From Candidatus Moraniibacteriota bacterium (GTDB lineage: Bacteria; Patescibacteriota; Minisyncoccia; Moranbacterales; UBA2206), in assembly GCA_003482885.1 (NCBI GenBank), contig DMXN01000002.1, forward strand, positions 476 through 23,533: a stretch of DNA of 23,058 nt. Direction: 5' to 3'. The notes beneath the pieces were generated by a model, which had not been told where the DNA came from, did no database searches, and saw only the letters and a list, made by a program, of their open reading frames with translations. The translations under genes were made by a program, and so were the position numbers. This document shows, piece after piece, positions 1-7,864 of this stretch; position 1 is the stretch's first letter, and the number at the start of each line of letters is the position of its first letter.

Positions 1-18
1 ATATGCGAATGCAAAAAT

Positions 19-828
19 ATGACTGAAAAACTTCTTGAAAATCAAGAATCTATAATCACTCGCCATGCCGACAAAGGAACATGGAAATTGAATCCGGAAG
101 AATTGAAATCAAAATTGACGGCAAAAGAATTTAACTTGGTTATGTCTGTTTTGGAAAACAATTTTCCGGAAGTTGTTAAATTGGGAGAGGTACCACTAAA
201 ATTAGACGGAATTATCCGCAGTTTACGGTTAGCTGACAATCTTTACGCACAATTGCCCAAAGAGAGTATTTTAGTTGTGATGGATAGTGGAAAAGACCGC
301 ACACAACTGACCAGACATCTTGCCACGGCTCGCTTGGCTCAACTGGAAGCACAAGGCGAATCTCAAAATAAGAAAGATGCAAAGCGAATTGATATGTTGG
401 AAATTGACAGTACAGAATTAGTTAAATTACTAGCCGACGCGCACCCTGACACTTGGAAGCCATACGCAGAAATGACAAAGGGTCCAAATGCCATAGACGA
501 AATGGAAGCGCTTTTACAATATTTTCACGCAATGAATAAATCCGATGTTAAATTTGAAAAAACAAAACTGCCGAAAGAAGCGGCCGAAAGATATAAACAG
601 TTTATAGAATTAGTACATAGCGTTGTCACAAAGTCTGAAAGACCGCAATCCGACCAGCGACAGTCGCCTGTCATTTTGTTTGCCGTTGGTCATAGTGGCC
701 CATTGGGCCAAATGAGCTATGAAAAACAGCAAGGTCAATTTTCAATTGATGAGGTACCACATTTCTGTGAGGAATTTCATTTTGATAAAAAAAGAGAGCT
801 AGTCGGGACAGAAAAAATTAAATTATAA
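19..828 (+). CDS. histidine phosphatase superfamily-like protein
   Basis: The 269-residue protein shows a degenerate histidine-phosphatase (phosphoglycerate mutase-like) pattern. Near the N-terminus R15-H16 sits in ITRHADKG, the position of the phospho-accepting RHG motif. A motif SGKDRTQLTR around residue 90 resembles the SxxxRxxxT element of the family. A second His (about H225, in AVGHSGPLG) matches the later catalytic His. Family members form a phosphohistidine intermediate during phosphoryl transfer; the substrate here is unknown. The middle part (about residues 110-210) is charged, helical-looking and not recognised. No signal peptide is visible, so it is probably cytoplasmic. No stop lies upstream in this frame within the window, so the true start could be further upstream. 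The next gene starts 7 bp downstream, indicating co-transcription. The family call rests on motifs alone. Confidence 0.6.
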   Translation: MTEKLLENQESIITRHADKGTWKLNPEELKSKLTAKEFNLVMSVLENNFPEVVKLGEVPLKLDGIIRSLRLADNLYAQLPKESILVVMDSGKDRTQLTRHLATARLAQLEAQGESQNKKDAKRIDMLEIDSTELVKLLADAHPDTWKPYAEMTKGPNAIDEMEALLQYFHAMNKSDVKFEKTKLPKEAAERYKQFIELVHSVVTKSERPQSDQRQSPVILFAVGHSGPLGQMSYEKQQGQFSIDEVPHFCEEFHFDKKRELVGTEKIKL

Positions 829-835
829 CAAACCT

Positions 836-1885
836 ATGGAATGGACAAAATTTACCGAGCGAGAATGCGATTTATTCACAACCTATTGCATAATGATAGG
901 GTATCTCAAGAATTACAAAAAAAATATTGGAAAAAATCTGAATAATTTTTTGATGATGCATGAAAATGGCATTGTCCATTCATGGCGTTTAAAGAGCGAA
1001 TATGATGAGTTTCTGAATGAGTTAAAAACAAAAAAACTTGGCGTTTTTGAAGAGATACTTGATAGACTTAAAAACCAAAACGAAAACCTGAAAAAATTTT
1101 TAGAATACAAAAATTTGGATAATTTAACAGACAAGCAACTACTAAGGGTTTTCATAAATTTTGTTAATGTTTATCAAAATTATTTTCCTCTTTTTACATT
1201 GCCGAAATATTTTGGCATGGTATTAGATGAGAACAGATTGTCACAAAAGTTAAAAAGTAAACTGAAAGAAATGAGAGGTATCGCTGACTATGAAAAAATT
1301 CAAAAAGATTTTTTGCCTTTATTTTTTAAAGAGACAGAAAAAAGAAAAAACATTAAAAGTGATTTATTATTTTGCGCTTTGCCAGAGGAAATAACCAATT
1401 TATTAAAAAATGGCAAAAAAATTAAAGAAAGTATCTTGAAAGACAGAAAGAAATTGATTTTATTTTTAACCACAAATGGTGGCAAAACAAAAATATTTAC
1501 TGGAACGAAGGCGAAGCAGATTTTAAAAGAGAACATTAAAGAAGAAAAAGTTGAAACTGATTTCATAAAAGGAAATATTGCTAACAAAGGATTGGTAACG
1601 GGCAAAGTTCGGCTTATTTTGAGAGAGGCTGACTTGAGTAATTTAGATAATAAAATCGTGGTAGCGCCAATGACCTCCATAAAATTCACGCCTTATTTGA
1701 AAAATGTCCTAGGCATAGTAACGAATGAAGGCGGAATTGCCTGCCATGCAGCAATTGTCAGTAGAGAGTTAAATGTCCCATGTATTGTTGGCACGAAAAA
1801 TGGTACAAAAATTTTCAAAAATAATGATCTGGTAGAATTGGATGCCAATAACGGAATAGTAAAAATTATTGAGCGAGCGAAATGA
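836..1885 (+). CDS. PEP-utilising enzyme mobile (phosphohistidine swivel) domain protein
   Basis: The 349-residue protein has a helical, Lys-rich N-terminal two thirds of unknown role and a C-terminal swivel domain (about residues 245-345). The domain resembles the mobile His domain of PEP synthase and pyruvate phosphate dikinase. The key stretch GGIACHAAIVSRE places the phosphorylatable His at H304, followed by the usual NVPCIVGT segment. No ATP-grasp or PEP-binding TIM-barrel domain is present, so it cannot be a complete PEP synthase. It could be a phosphocarrier or a drug/nucleotide phosphotransferase subunit, but that is inference. The start codon is 7 bp after the upstream gene, and a TATAAC sequence overlaps that gene's stop. 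The gene's extreme C-terminus (IIERAK) runs into a repeat-rich segment. Confidence 0.72.
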   Translation: MEWTKFTERECDLFTTYCIMIGYLKNYKKNIGKNLNNFLMMHENGIVHSWRLKSEYDEFLNELKTKKLGVFEEILDRLKNQNENLKKFLEYKNLDNLTDKQLLRVFINFVNVYQNYFPLFTLPKYFGMVLDENRLSQKLKSKLKEMRGIADYEKIQKDFLPLFFKETEKRKNIKSDLLFCALPEEITNLLKNGKKIKESILKDRKKLILFLTTNGGKTKIFTGTKAKQILKENIKEEKVETDFIKGNIANKGLVTGKVRLILREADLSNLDNKIVVAPMTSIKFTPYLKNVLGIVTNEGGIACHAAIVSRELNVPCIVGTKNGTKIFKNNDLVELDANNGIVKIIERAK

Positions 1886-2128
1886 GGAGTCTTGGCTTCG
1901 GGGCATTCACCCCCAGCCCCTTTGCCCCTTCGCCAAGACAAAAATAAAGTTTGTTCCATTACAGAAAAGTGGTCTCGCTAAGGCGAGACAAAAAGAAAAA
2001 CATACATCATACAATAAGTATCCGGTTACGGCTTTTATCAAAAAGTCTCCACTCAAATTGCTATCGCAACTTCAGTTGTGTCGTGGAGTATTGATTGAAT
2101 TTATTATTTAAGCGCTGGCAGTCCGCTT
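1886..2128. other. non-coding segment rich in inverted repeats
   Basis: This gap separates the plus-strand pair from the convergent glycosyltransferase gene. It holds three inverted repeats. The first is 1889-1896 with 1932-1939 (GTCTTGGC/GCCAAGAC), with further G/C-rich pairing inside. The second is 1972-1978 with 1983-1989 (GTCTCGC/GCGAGAC, 4-nt loop). The third is an outer stem at 2047-2052 with 2083-2088 (CTCCAC/GTGGAG) enclosing two competing small hairpins. None is followed by a T-run on either strand, so they are not clear intrinsic terminators. An 80-codon open frame crosses the segment, but its composition follows the repeats and I do not call it a gene. Confidence 0.6.
1889..1939. 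repeat. imperfect palindrome, 8-bp terminal stem
   Basis: GTCTTGGC at 1889-1896 is the exact reverse complement of GCCAAGAC at 1932-1939. The inner flanks also pair after a 3-nt mismatch (GGGG with CCCC). The segment is unusually G/C-rich for this window. It begins within 4 bp of the upstream stop codon. It resembles a dispersed repeat, but no second full copy was seen here. Confidence 0.55.
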
Positions 2129-3268
2129 TTACATCTCTTCAAAAATTTCCATCATTTTTTTGGCGGTTTCTTTCCAAGAAAAAAGAGCGAGCTGGTCATG
2201 TTCTTTGGCAATCAGTTTTTTTCTTAAATGTTCATTTGTTAAAATTCGCGATATTTTCTCCGCCAGTTCGCTGGAATTTTCCGGCGTAAAAAATAGCGTG
2301 GCATTGCCAGCCACTTCCAGATGTGGCGGGATTTTAGAAACTATGCACGGAACATTGCAGCTAAAAGCTTCCAAAATCGGAATGCCAAAACCTTCATAAA
2401 GCGAGGGATAGCAAAAACAATCCGCTAATTGAATGACCGCTTTTTTGTCTTCTTCCGCGATAAATCCGCTATGCATAATTTCTTCTTTGTTTAATAAATT
2501 TTTTTCAATCGCTTGATCGATTTTTATATCATAATTATATTTATTCCCTTCAAATAAAACCAACCTGACATCCGGAAGTTGTTTTTTTATTTTAGCATAA
2601 GCCTCGACAAGAATCGGAATATTTTTTCTCGGCTGAAGAGTTCCGACATAGAGAATGAATTTTTGCGGCAAATTATATTTCCGCCGAATTTCTTCCAATT
2701 CATCCCGCGAAAACGATTGCATTAAAAAATGATCTGCAATCGCATTATATGCGCAAACAACTTTTTCCGGCTTTATTTTATAATATTTGATAATTTCATC
2801 GCGCGTGAAATTTGAAACAGCGATAATTTTGTCTGCTCGGCGCAAACTGATCGGAATAAGCGCGCGCAAGAAAAAAAGATCGCTAAGTTTAATTAATTTG
2901 GGGAAAACCCGAAAAGAAACATCATGAATAATTGTAAGAATTTTGATTTTTCGCGGAACGAAAAACGGCGTAATATATTGCGTGAGATAAATATCTGCCG
3001 GATTTTTGCGCAGATATTTCGGCAATGTCCAAAAGTTCCAGCTAAACTTGTTTTTATTTTTAAGTGAAATAATTTTAAAATTATTTTTTCCGCTAAGATC
3101 GAGATTGTTTTTTATTTTCTGAATTTTTTGTTCGTCAATTATATCCGTAAATAAAAAATATTCATTCCGCTCGTCAATCATCGCCAGATTTCTAACCAAA
3201 TTAAAAAACACCGCTTCGCTGCCGGTTTGATTTTTGCCGATAAGCCTGATATCAATGCCTATTTTCAT
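2129..3268 (-). CDS. family 4 glycosyltransferase (GT-B fold)
   Basis: The 379-residue protein opens with a Rossmann-like strand and Gly-rich loop (MKIGIDIRLIGKNQTGSEA) and has the GT4 donor-site signatures. These are GTLQPRKN in the middle, with the Arg-Lys pair that contacts the nucleotide-sugar phosphates, and YPSLYEGFGIPILEAF, the E-x7-E motif. It should transfer a sugar from a nucleotide-sugar donor to a growing surface glycan at the inner face of the membrane. It is the last gene of a three-gene operon. Its ATG overlaps the end of the O-antigen ligase-like gene by 17 bp, which implies translational coupling. No strong Shine-Dalgarno sequence precedes it. Donor and acceptor sugars cannot be read from the sequence. 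Confidence 0.9.
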   Translation of the reverse strand: MKIGIDIRLIGKNQTGSEAVFFNLVRNLAMIDERNEYFLFTDIIDEQKIQKIKNNLDLSGKNNFKIISLKNKNKFSWNFWTLPKYLRKNPADIYLTQYITPFFVPRKIKILTIIHDVSFRVFPKLIKLSDLFFLRALIPISLRRADKIIAVSNFTRDEIIKYYKIKPEKVVCAYNAIADHFLMQSFSRDELEEIRRKYNLPQKFILYVGTLQPRKNIPILVEAYAKIKKQLPDVRLVLFEGNKYNYDIKIDQAIEKNLLNKEEIMHSGFIAEEDKKAVIQLADCFCYPSLYEGFGIPILEAFSCNVPCIVSKIPPHLEVAGNATLFFTPENSSELAEKISRILTNEHLRKKLIAKEHDQLALFSWKETAKKMMEIFEEM

Positions 3269-4949
3269 ATTTCAATCCGCTTGTGATTCCCAACCATACC
3301 CAAAAGAATCCTAGCATAATTCCGGCGTTAAATAAATTAAAAATAATAATGCCTGTCCAAGATAAAATTATAAACAGCGCGAAAGATTTTTGTTCAATAT
3401 TTGTTTCTTTATAAAAACCGATAAGCGCTTGAATAAAAATATTGCCTAAAATAATAACCAAGCTGATAAATCCGATGATTCCGTCGCCCAGCCATGTTTC
3501 CAAGAAAATATTGCTGGAATTCAAACTCACTCCCCGTCCGTCACGTCCTAAAACAGCGCCGATATTTTCCCACCCAATTCCCAAAATCGGATGCGCTTTG
3601 ATTTCCGCCCAAGATTTTTTATAAATCTCGGCGCGCGCGTTGACATTCGGATCCTTGCGATAAACTTCGGCTACAATATTTCTTTTGGCTTTTTCGCTTT
3701 CAATTTCTTCAAGATTGATGTGCTGACAGCCGAATTGCGCCAATTCGGAAATATTATATGTCGCGCCCGTAGAGACGCAAAATTTTGCATCTCTACCGCA
3801 CAATGCCGAATCGCAAGACACTGTAATTTTTTGCATTCCTCCCGTACTAACAGCGCGATTGAACAATTGAAAAGTCGTCAGATGGAAAAAATAAACTGCA
3901 ACAAGGCTTATTGCAAAAGCAGAAAGTATATAAATTTTTATTTGAATTGTATTTTTCCACTGCCACTCGCGAAAATTTATTTTTAAATTGGTAAAAATAA
4001 TAAGCAAAAATAAAATTGTCGCAGTAACCGTCGCCAGCCACGCACTGCGAGCGACAGAAATTATTAGCAAGGCGAAAATTGAAATTAAATAAGCGTGTAG
4101 AAAAAACGACATTCCTTTTTTTTTATCATCCCCGCGCAGGCGGGGATCCAGTATCGCATCGTTTGGTTCACACACTAGATTCCCGCTCCCCGATCGTAGT
4201 CGAGGACAAGTTTCGCGAGAATGACAACTAAAAAAATAAATAATAGCATAAACACCTGCCAACAAAAAAACCAAATACATTCCCAGCCAATCCGGTTCCG
4301 TGAAAGTCGCATTCGGCCGGCCGGGCATTACAGAAAAAGAATTCAATCCTTGCGCGAAACGAATATTTTGCCAAAAACCATAAAGCATAATCACTAGCGA
4401 CGAGCCGAAGAAAAAAGGCAAAACCTTTTTCAAATCAGCGGCATTTTGAATATAATTTTTAGCCAGCAAAAACAATATTGCGAAAGAAAAAAGGATTAGC
4501 GCAAATTTTATTCCCGCTTTAGGATTTGCCGAATTAAAAATATGCAAAAGGCTGGCAAGCGGAATAAAAAAAACCAGCCAGTCCGTCCAATTCAATTTAA
4601 CCGGCTGGAAATATAACCTTTTGGAAAAAAATCTAATGGCAACAGCCAAAAAAAGCAGCCCACCGATGAATTGATACGGTCGGATAATAAATCCCAAACT
4701 CTCCGGCGCCAGATTGACATTTTCCAAGGCGATTGTTCCCATAAAAAACAAAAACGCCCAACCGGGACGATACAACGCGAAAGCCAAAGTTAAAACAGCA
4801 AAAAAAACAAAATCCCCAGCCGCTTGCAACGGAATGATTTTCAGATTGCTTAATAAAATTAGAAAAAAAACTAAGGCAATGTTAGACAATACTAAATATA
4901 ACTTCGTTTTATTTAAAGAGTTGACAAATTGTTTGAGGTGTAAAATCAT
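3252..4949 (-). CDS. O-antigen ligase/polymerase-like membrane protein carrying an in-frame repeat insert
   Basis: The 565-residue protein has about ten or more hydrophobic segments. A large loop near residues 380-480 ends in a Wzy_C-type stretch: an ARAEIYKKSW helix, then HPILGIGWEN and LETWLGDGIIGF. This is the pattern of O-antigen ligases (WaaL) and Wzy polymerases, which join or polymerise lipid-linked glycans outside the membrane. Which activity applies cannot be told. Residues about 242-276 (HSRET...LDPRLRGDDK) do not look like protein of this family. They are the translation of a palindromic repeat inserted between two membrane segments without breaking the frame. The gene overlaps the upstream GT4 gene by 4 bp (ATGA) and the downstream one by 17 bp. 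Confidence 0.85.
   Translation of the reverse strand: MILHLKQFVNSLNKTKLYLVLSNIALVFFLILLSNLKIIPLQAAGDFVFFAVLTLAFALYRPGWAFLFFMGTIALENVNLAPESLGFIIRPYQFIGGLLFLAVAIRFFSKRLYFQPVKLNWTDWLVFFIPLASLLHIFNSANPKAGIKFALILFSFAILFLLAKNYIQNAADLKKVLPFFFGSSLVIMLYGFWQNIRFAQGLNSFSVMPGRPNATFTEPDWLGMYLVFLLAGVYAIIYFFSCHSRETCPRLRSGSGNLVCEPNDAILDPRLRGDDKKKGMSFFLHAYLISIFALLIISVARSAWLATVTATILFLLIIFTNLKINFREWQWKNTIQIKIYILSAFAISLVAVYFFHLTTFQLFNRAVSTGGMQKITVSCDSALCGRDAKFCVSTGATYNISELAQFGCQHINLEEIESEKAKRNIVAEVYRKDPNVNARAEIYKKSWAEIKAHPILGIGWENIGAVLGRDGRGVSLNSSNIFLETWLGDGIIGFISLVIILGNIFIQALIGFYKETNIEQKSFALFIILSWTGIIIFNLFNAGIMLGFFWVWLGITSGLKYENRH
4125..4226 (-). repeat. composite palindromic repeat inserted in the O-antigen ligase-like gene
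   Basis: Two hairpin units lie back to back. Unit one is a perfect 7-bp stem, 4129-4135 (TCCCCGC) with 4140-4146 (GCGGGGA), with a 4-nt loop. Unit two pairs ATTCCCGC near 4179-4186 with GCGAGAAT near 4214-4221. The minus-strand edge ACTGGATCCCCGCC is shared with the copy near 17087 (23 of 25 positions over the core). The segment is much more G/C-rich than its surroundings and codes for hydrophilic residues inside a membrane protein. Confidence 0.8.
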
Positions 4950-6124
4950 AATTCAGACATTACATTCAAAACCTTCCCCGCAAATTTATCCCACGAAAAA
5001 AACTTGGCGTGTTCAACGCCTCTTCGCGAAAGCGTTTCGCGCAAATTTTTGTTAGTCAAAACTTTTTTCATCACTATGGAAATTTCTTTTGTGTCATCAG
5101 AATTGCAATAGAGAACACTGTCTAATCCCACTTCCGGCAAGGAAGAATTCTTGGCAGTGATTACGGGAGTTCCTTCATTCATCGCTTCCAAAACCGGCAA
5201 ACCGAAACCTTCATAATGCGAGGGGTAAATAAAAAATAAAGCATTTCTGAAAAGAGCGGGCAAATCTTCTTGCGGCACCGCGCCCAAAAATTGAACTTGT
5301 TTTGTCAGATTTAATTCTTTGACTATTTTTTCCGCGTCAACCGCCAGCGACAAATTCGGCAATAGCTTTCCATAAATAACCAGTTTCGGCATCATTTCAA
5401 TAAAATGCAAATTTTTATTTCTCTCGCAAAGCATTTTATACGCGCGAATCACGCCATCGATATTTTTTCTGATTTCCATTCCCCCGCCGGCGAAAATATA
5501 ACCGGAACTTAATTTATATTTTTTCAAAATCTTTTTATTGCTTTCCGCCGAAACCGGTTTTTTATAAATTTCATCAACATCGATATAATTAACAGAAATT
5601 TTATCAGCCGGAATTTGCAAATGCTGAATAAGATCTTTTTCCGTCCGCCGAGAAATAGCCAAAATTTTGTCCGCGCGGGAAATCGCTTTTTCCGTCAGTT
5701 TTTGATAATATTTTTTTCGCGCGTTATCCAAATATTCCGGAAAAAGACTGGGAACAATATCATGCGCCAGCATTATGTGCTTTATATTTTTCAAAATTGT
5801 CGGGCATTGATACAGGCTGAAAAAAACATCGCAGCCGTCTTTTTTAATCTTTCTCGGCAAAAGATATTTTTCCCGCCAAATTTTCCTGATTAAATCATCT
5901 CTTCGATAAATCGGCAAAAATATTTTTTTCTGAAAATTTTTCGGCAAATTAAAATCTTTTGGCAAATCTTCCTCCAAATATAAAATAAATTCAAGATTAT
6001 TTTTTTGTTTTTTGTTTCCCGCTTCTTTTTCAATTTCAATCAGTTTTCGCAAAAAACACAGCGACACTTGCCCGATGCCGGAATTCGGCTTGCGACAAAA
6101 AGAAGCATTGATTCCAATTTTCAT
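4946..6124 (-). CDS. family 4 glycosyltransferase (GT-B fold)
   Basis: The 392-residue protein begins with a Gly-containing loop (INASFCRKPNSGIGQ). It carries the GT4 marks EIRKN in the donor domain and HYEGFGLPVLEAMNEGTP, the E-x7-E motif. A segment around residues 115-125 (IMLAHDIVPSLFP) matches the acceptor-domain region seen in mannosyl/galactosyl GT4 enzymes. It is the first gene of the polysaccharide operon and overlaps the ligase-like gene by 4 bp. Its ATG lies 6 nt after a TACACT -10 hexamer with TTGCTC 17 nt further upstream, so its message may be leaderless. It shares architecture with the GT4 at 2129-3268 but differs in sequence, so the two probably add different residues to one glycan. 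Confidence 0.9.
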   Translation of the reverse strand: MKIGINASFCRKPNSGIGQVSLCFLRKLIEIEKEAGNKKQKNNLEFILYLEEDLPKDFNLPKNFQKKIFLPIYRRDDLIRKIWREKYLLPRKIKKDGCDVFFSLYQCPTILKNIKHIMLAHDIVPSLFPEYLDNARKKYYQKLTEKAISRADKILAISRRTEKDLIQHLQIPADKISVNYIDVDEIYKKPVSAESNKKILKKYKLSSGYIFAGGGMEIRKNIDGVIRAYKMLCERNKNLHFIEMMPKLVIYGKLLPNLSLAVDAEKIVKELNLTKQVQFLGAVPQEDLPALFRNALFFIYPSHYEGFGLPVLEAMNEGTPVITAKNSSLPEVGLDSVLYCNSDDTKEISIVMKKVLTNKNLRETLSRRGVEHAKFFSWDKFAGKVLNVMSEL

Positions 6125-6130
6125 ACTGCC

Positions 6131-6159
6131 AGTGTAGCATTTTTTTCAAACGAGAGCAA
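6131..6159 (-). promoter_or_regulatory. promoter of the polysaccharide operon (leaderless type)
   Basis: On the minus strand TTGCTC (6154-6159) and TACACT (6131-6136) are 17 nt apart. The -10 element ends exactly 6 nt before the ATG at 6124. The preceding gene's stop is at 6163, so the promoter fills almost the whole gap. Confidence 0.6.
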
Positions 6160-6162
6160 AAT

Positions 6163-6930
6163 TTATTTCTCCAAAATCTCCACGCTTTCAATCACTACAT
6201 TTTCGACCGGACGATCAACACCGGCTGTTGTTTTGACATCTTCAATTTTGAGCGCAACATCAATGCCCGAAACCACTTCGCCAAAAACAGTATAACTTGC
6301 CGGTAAAGGCGCTTCGGGATTGGCGGTAACGATAAAAAATTGGCTGCCATTTGTATTGGGACCGGAATTGGCCATTGCTAACACACCTTGCGGATATTTT
6401 TCTTTTCCCGTCAATTCATCGTTAAATTTATAATCCGGTCCGCCGGTTCCCCAACTATTTTTCATCGCCTCATTCTTGGAAAACGGATCGCCTCCCTGAA
6501 TCATAAAATCCTTAATCACTCGATGAAATTTCGTGTTGTCATAAAATTTTGCAGAAGCTAGCTGTAAAAAATTTATCACAGTAATCGGTGAATTTGTGCC
6601 ATAAAATTTAACTTTAATATCGCCAAAATTGGTTTTAATCATCGCAAAAGGATATTTTTTAATCAATTCGGGATTAGCCACGGGCGCTTTTAATATTGAA
6701 CTCGAATTTGTATTCATATTATTATCTTCATTTAAAATATTATTTAATCTGGCATTTTCCTGCTCGGTAGCTTTGGCGATATCTTCCTGCGCTTTTTTAT
6801 TGACATCCAAAATTCCGATTCCGCTGGAAGTGCCGGATTTATCCGCCTCGCTATTTTCCTCCGCGCAACCGGAAAAAAATACCGCCAGCAAAAATAATCC
6901 GCCCGCCAATAAAACTTTTTTTGTTCGCAT
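6163..6930 (-). CDS. lipoprotein peptidyl-prolyl cis-trans isomerase, cyclophilin type
   Basis: The 255-residue protein has a lipoprotein signal: basic start, hydrophobic core and lipobox FSGC with the lipidated Cys at C22. A low-complexity linker follows to about residue 85. The C-terminal cyclophilin domain (about 90-255) has the family marks: KFHRVIKDFMIQGGDP with the catalytic Arg (FHR) and Q-G-G-D, then ANSGPNTNGSQFFI, and YTVFGEVVSG. It should catalyse proline isomerisation of exported proteins at the outer face of the membrane. It is a single-gene unit with its own promoter about 40 nt upstream and a 33-nt A/U-rich leader. It ends just before the promoter of the next operon. Confidence 0.93.
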   Translation of the reverse strand: MRTKKVLLAGGLFLLAVFFSGCAEENSEADKSGTSSGIGILDVNKKAQEDIAKATEQENARLNNILNEDNNMNTNSSSILKAPVANPELIKKYPFAMIKTNFGDIKVKFYGTNSPITVINFLQLASAKFYDNTKFHRVIKDFMIQGGDPFSKNEAMKNSWGTGGPDYKFNDELTGKEKYPQGVLAMANSGPNTNGSQFFIVTANPEAPLPASYTVFGEVVSGIDVALKIEDVKTTAGVDRPVENVVIESVEILEK

Positions 6931-6969
6931 GGTTTTTAAAAAAATTTATAAATTATAGTTTCCGTCCGC

Positions 6970-6997
6970 ATTATATCATCCGCATTCTTAAATTCAA
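6970..6997 (-). promoter_or_regulatory. promoter of the cyclophilin lipoprotein gene
   Basis: TTGAAT (6992-6997) and a perfect TATAAT (6970-6975) are separated by 16 nt on the minus strand. The -35 element overlaps the stop codon region of the upstream hydrolase gene. Unlike other promoters here it leaves a leader of about 33 nt. Confidence 0.7.
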
Positions 6998-7863
6998 AAT
7001 TCTGTTTCCATTTTGCATTTGTTGTTTATATTTTCACAATTATAAACTGCATCTCCGCTTTCGTCCGTCCGCAAAATTTTTATATTTTCCCCCTGCAATC
7101 GTTGCAATGTTTCCGTCGCCGGATGACCGTAACGATTATTTTTTCCAACGGAAATTATTGCTTCCTGCGGATGAATATAATCCAAAAATTGCGTGTTGGT
7201 GGCCGATTTGGAACCATGATGCGAAACCTTTAATACATTAGCGGAAAGCGGCAAATTATCATTCATCAATTGATTTTCAATATTTGCCGGCAAATCTCCC
7301 GTGAACAAAAAACTATTTTCACCAAAAGATAATTTTGCCACAACGCTTGCTTCATTAGTGTCTTTTTCTGAAATATTTTCCATAGAAATTTTTGGATGGA
7401 ATATTTCCAACTCCGCGCCATCGAATATCTTTATTTTCATCCCGCGCGAGGCGATTTGCTTTTCGATTTCTTTCTCTTTGATTATTTTTTCATAAGCGCC
7501 GAAAACTTGCGACTGGTTTTTCGCTCCGCTTTCAATCAATTGATTGATCGTATAATTTTTCAATGTGTCAATCAGTCCTCCGATATGATCGGCGTCCGGA
7601 TGCGTGGAAATTATTACTTCAATTTCGCGATCCCAAAAAGGAACATACTCGCCCAATTTTTCCATCAATTTCTGTCCACTCTGCCCGCCATCAATTAAAA
7701 TCTGCTGGCTGTCCCGCGAAATTAAAATCGCGTCGCCCTGCCCGACATCAAAAAAAGCCACTTGCAATTTTTGATTTCGCGCATAAAAAATAATACCGGC
7801 AAGAATTGCGCCGATAATCAATAGAAATAAAAGAGAGAAATAAACTGTTTTTCGATAAGGCAT
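6994..7863 (-). CDS. ComEC-type metallo-beta-lactamase-fold hydrolase (separate C-terminal half of ComEC)
   Basis: The 289-residue protein has one N-terminal membrane segment (about residues 8-27) and then a metallo-hydrolase domain. The domain begins VAFFDVGQGDAILI and carries STHPDADHIGG (the HxHxDH-like metal motif with Pro-Asp), FTGDL, VSHHGS and GHPATETL. In one-piece ComEC proteins this domain follows the membrane channel and is thought to degrade the non-transported DNA strand. A TTG start 24 nt upstream is possible, but the ATG at 7863 fits better. It is preceded by an AGGA about 9 nt away and lies 1 nt after the stop of the ComEC membrane gene. The two therefore look like a translationally coupled split of ComEC. 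Confidence 0.88.
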   Translation of the reverse strand: MPYRKTVYFSLLFLLIIGAILAGIIFYARNQKLQVAFFDVGQGDAILISRDSQQILIDGGQSGQKLMEKLGEYVPFWDREIEVIISTHPDADHIGGLIDTLKNYTINQLIESGAKNQSQVFGAYEKIIKEKEIEKQIASRGMKIKIFDGAELEIFHPKISMENISEKDTNEASVVAKLSFGENSFLFTGDLPANIENQLMNDNLPLSANVLKVSHHGSKSATNTQFLDYIHPQEAIISVGKNNRYGHPATETLQRLQGENIKILRTDESGDAVYNCENINNKCKMETEF

Positions 7864-7864
7864 G

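Noticed and set aside
1886..1940. Rho-independent terminator after the swivel-domain gene
   Set aside because: The hairpin is followed by A-rich, not T-rich, sequence on the coding strand.
1869..2111. 80-codon plus-strand open frame after the swivel-domain gene
   Set aside because: It overlaps the previous gene's end and consists of inverted repeats; no protein-like pattern.
3591..3986. 131-codon plus-strand open frame inside the O-antigen ligase-like gene
   Set aside because: It lies opposite the conserved ligase loop and its composition mirrors that gene.
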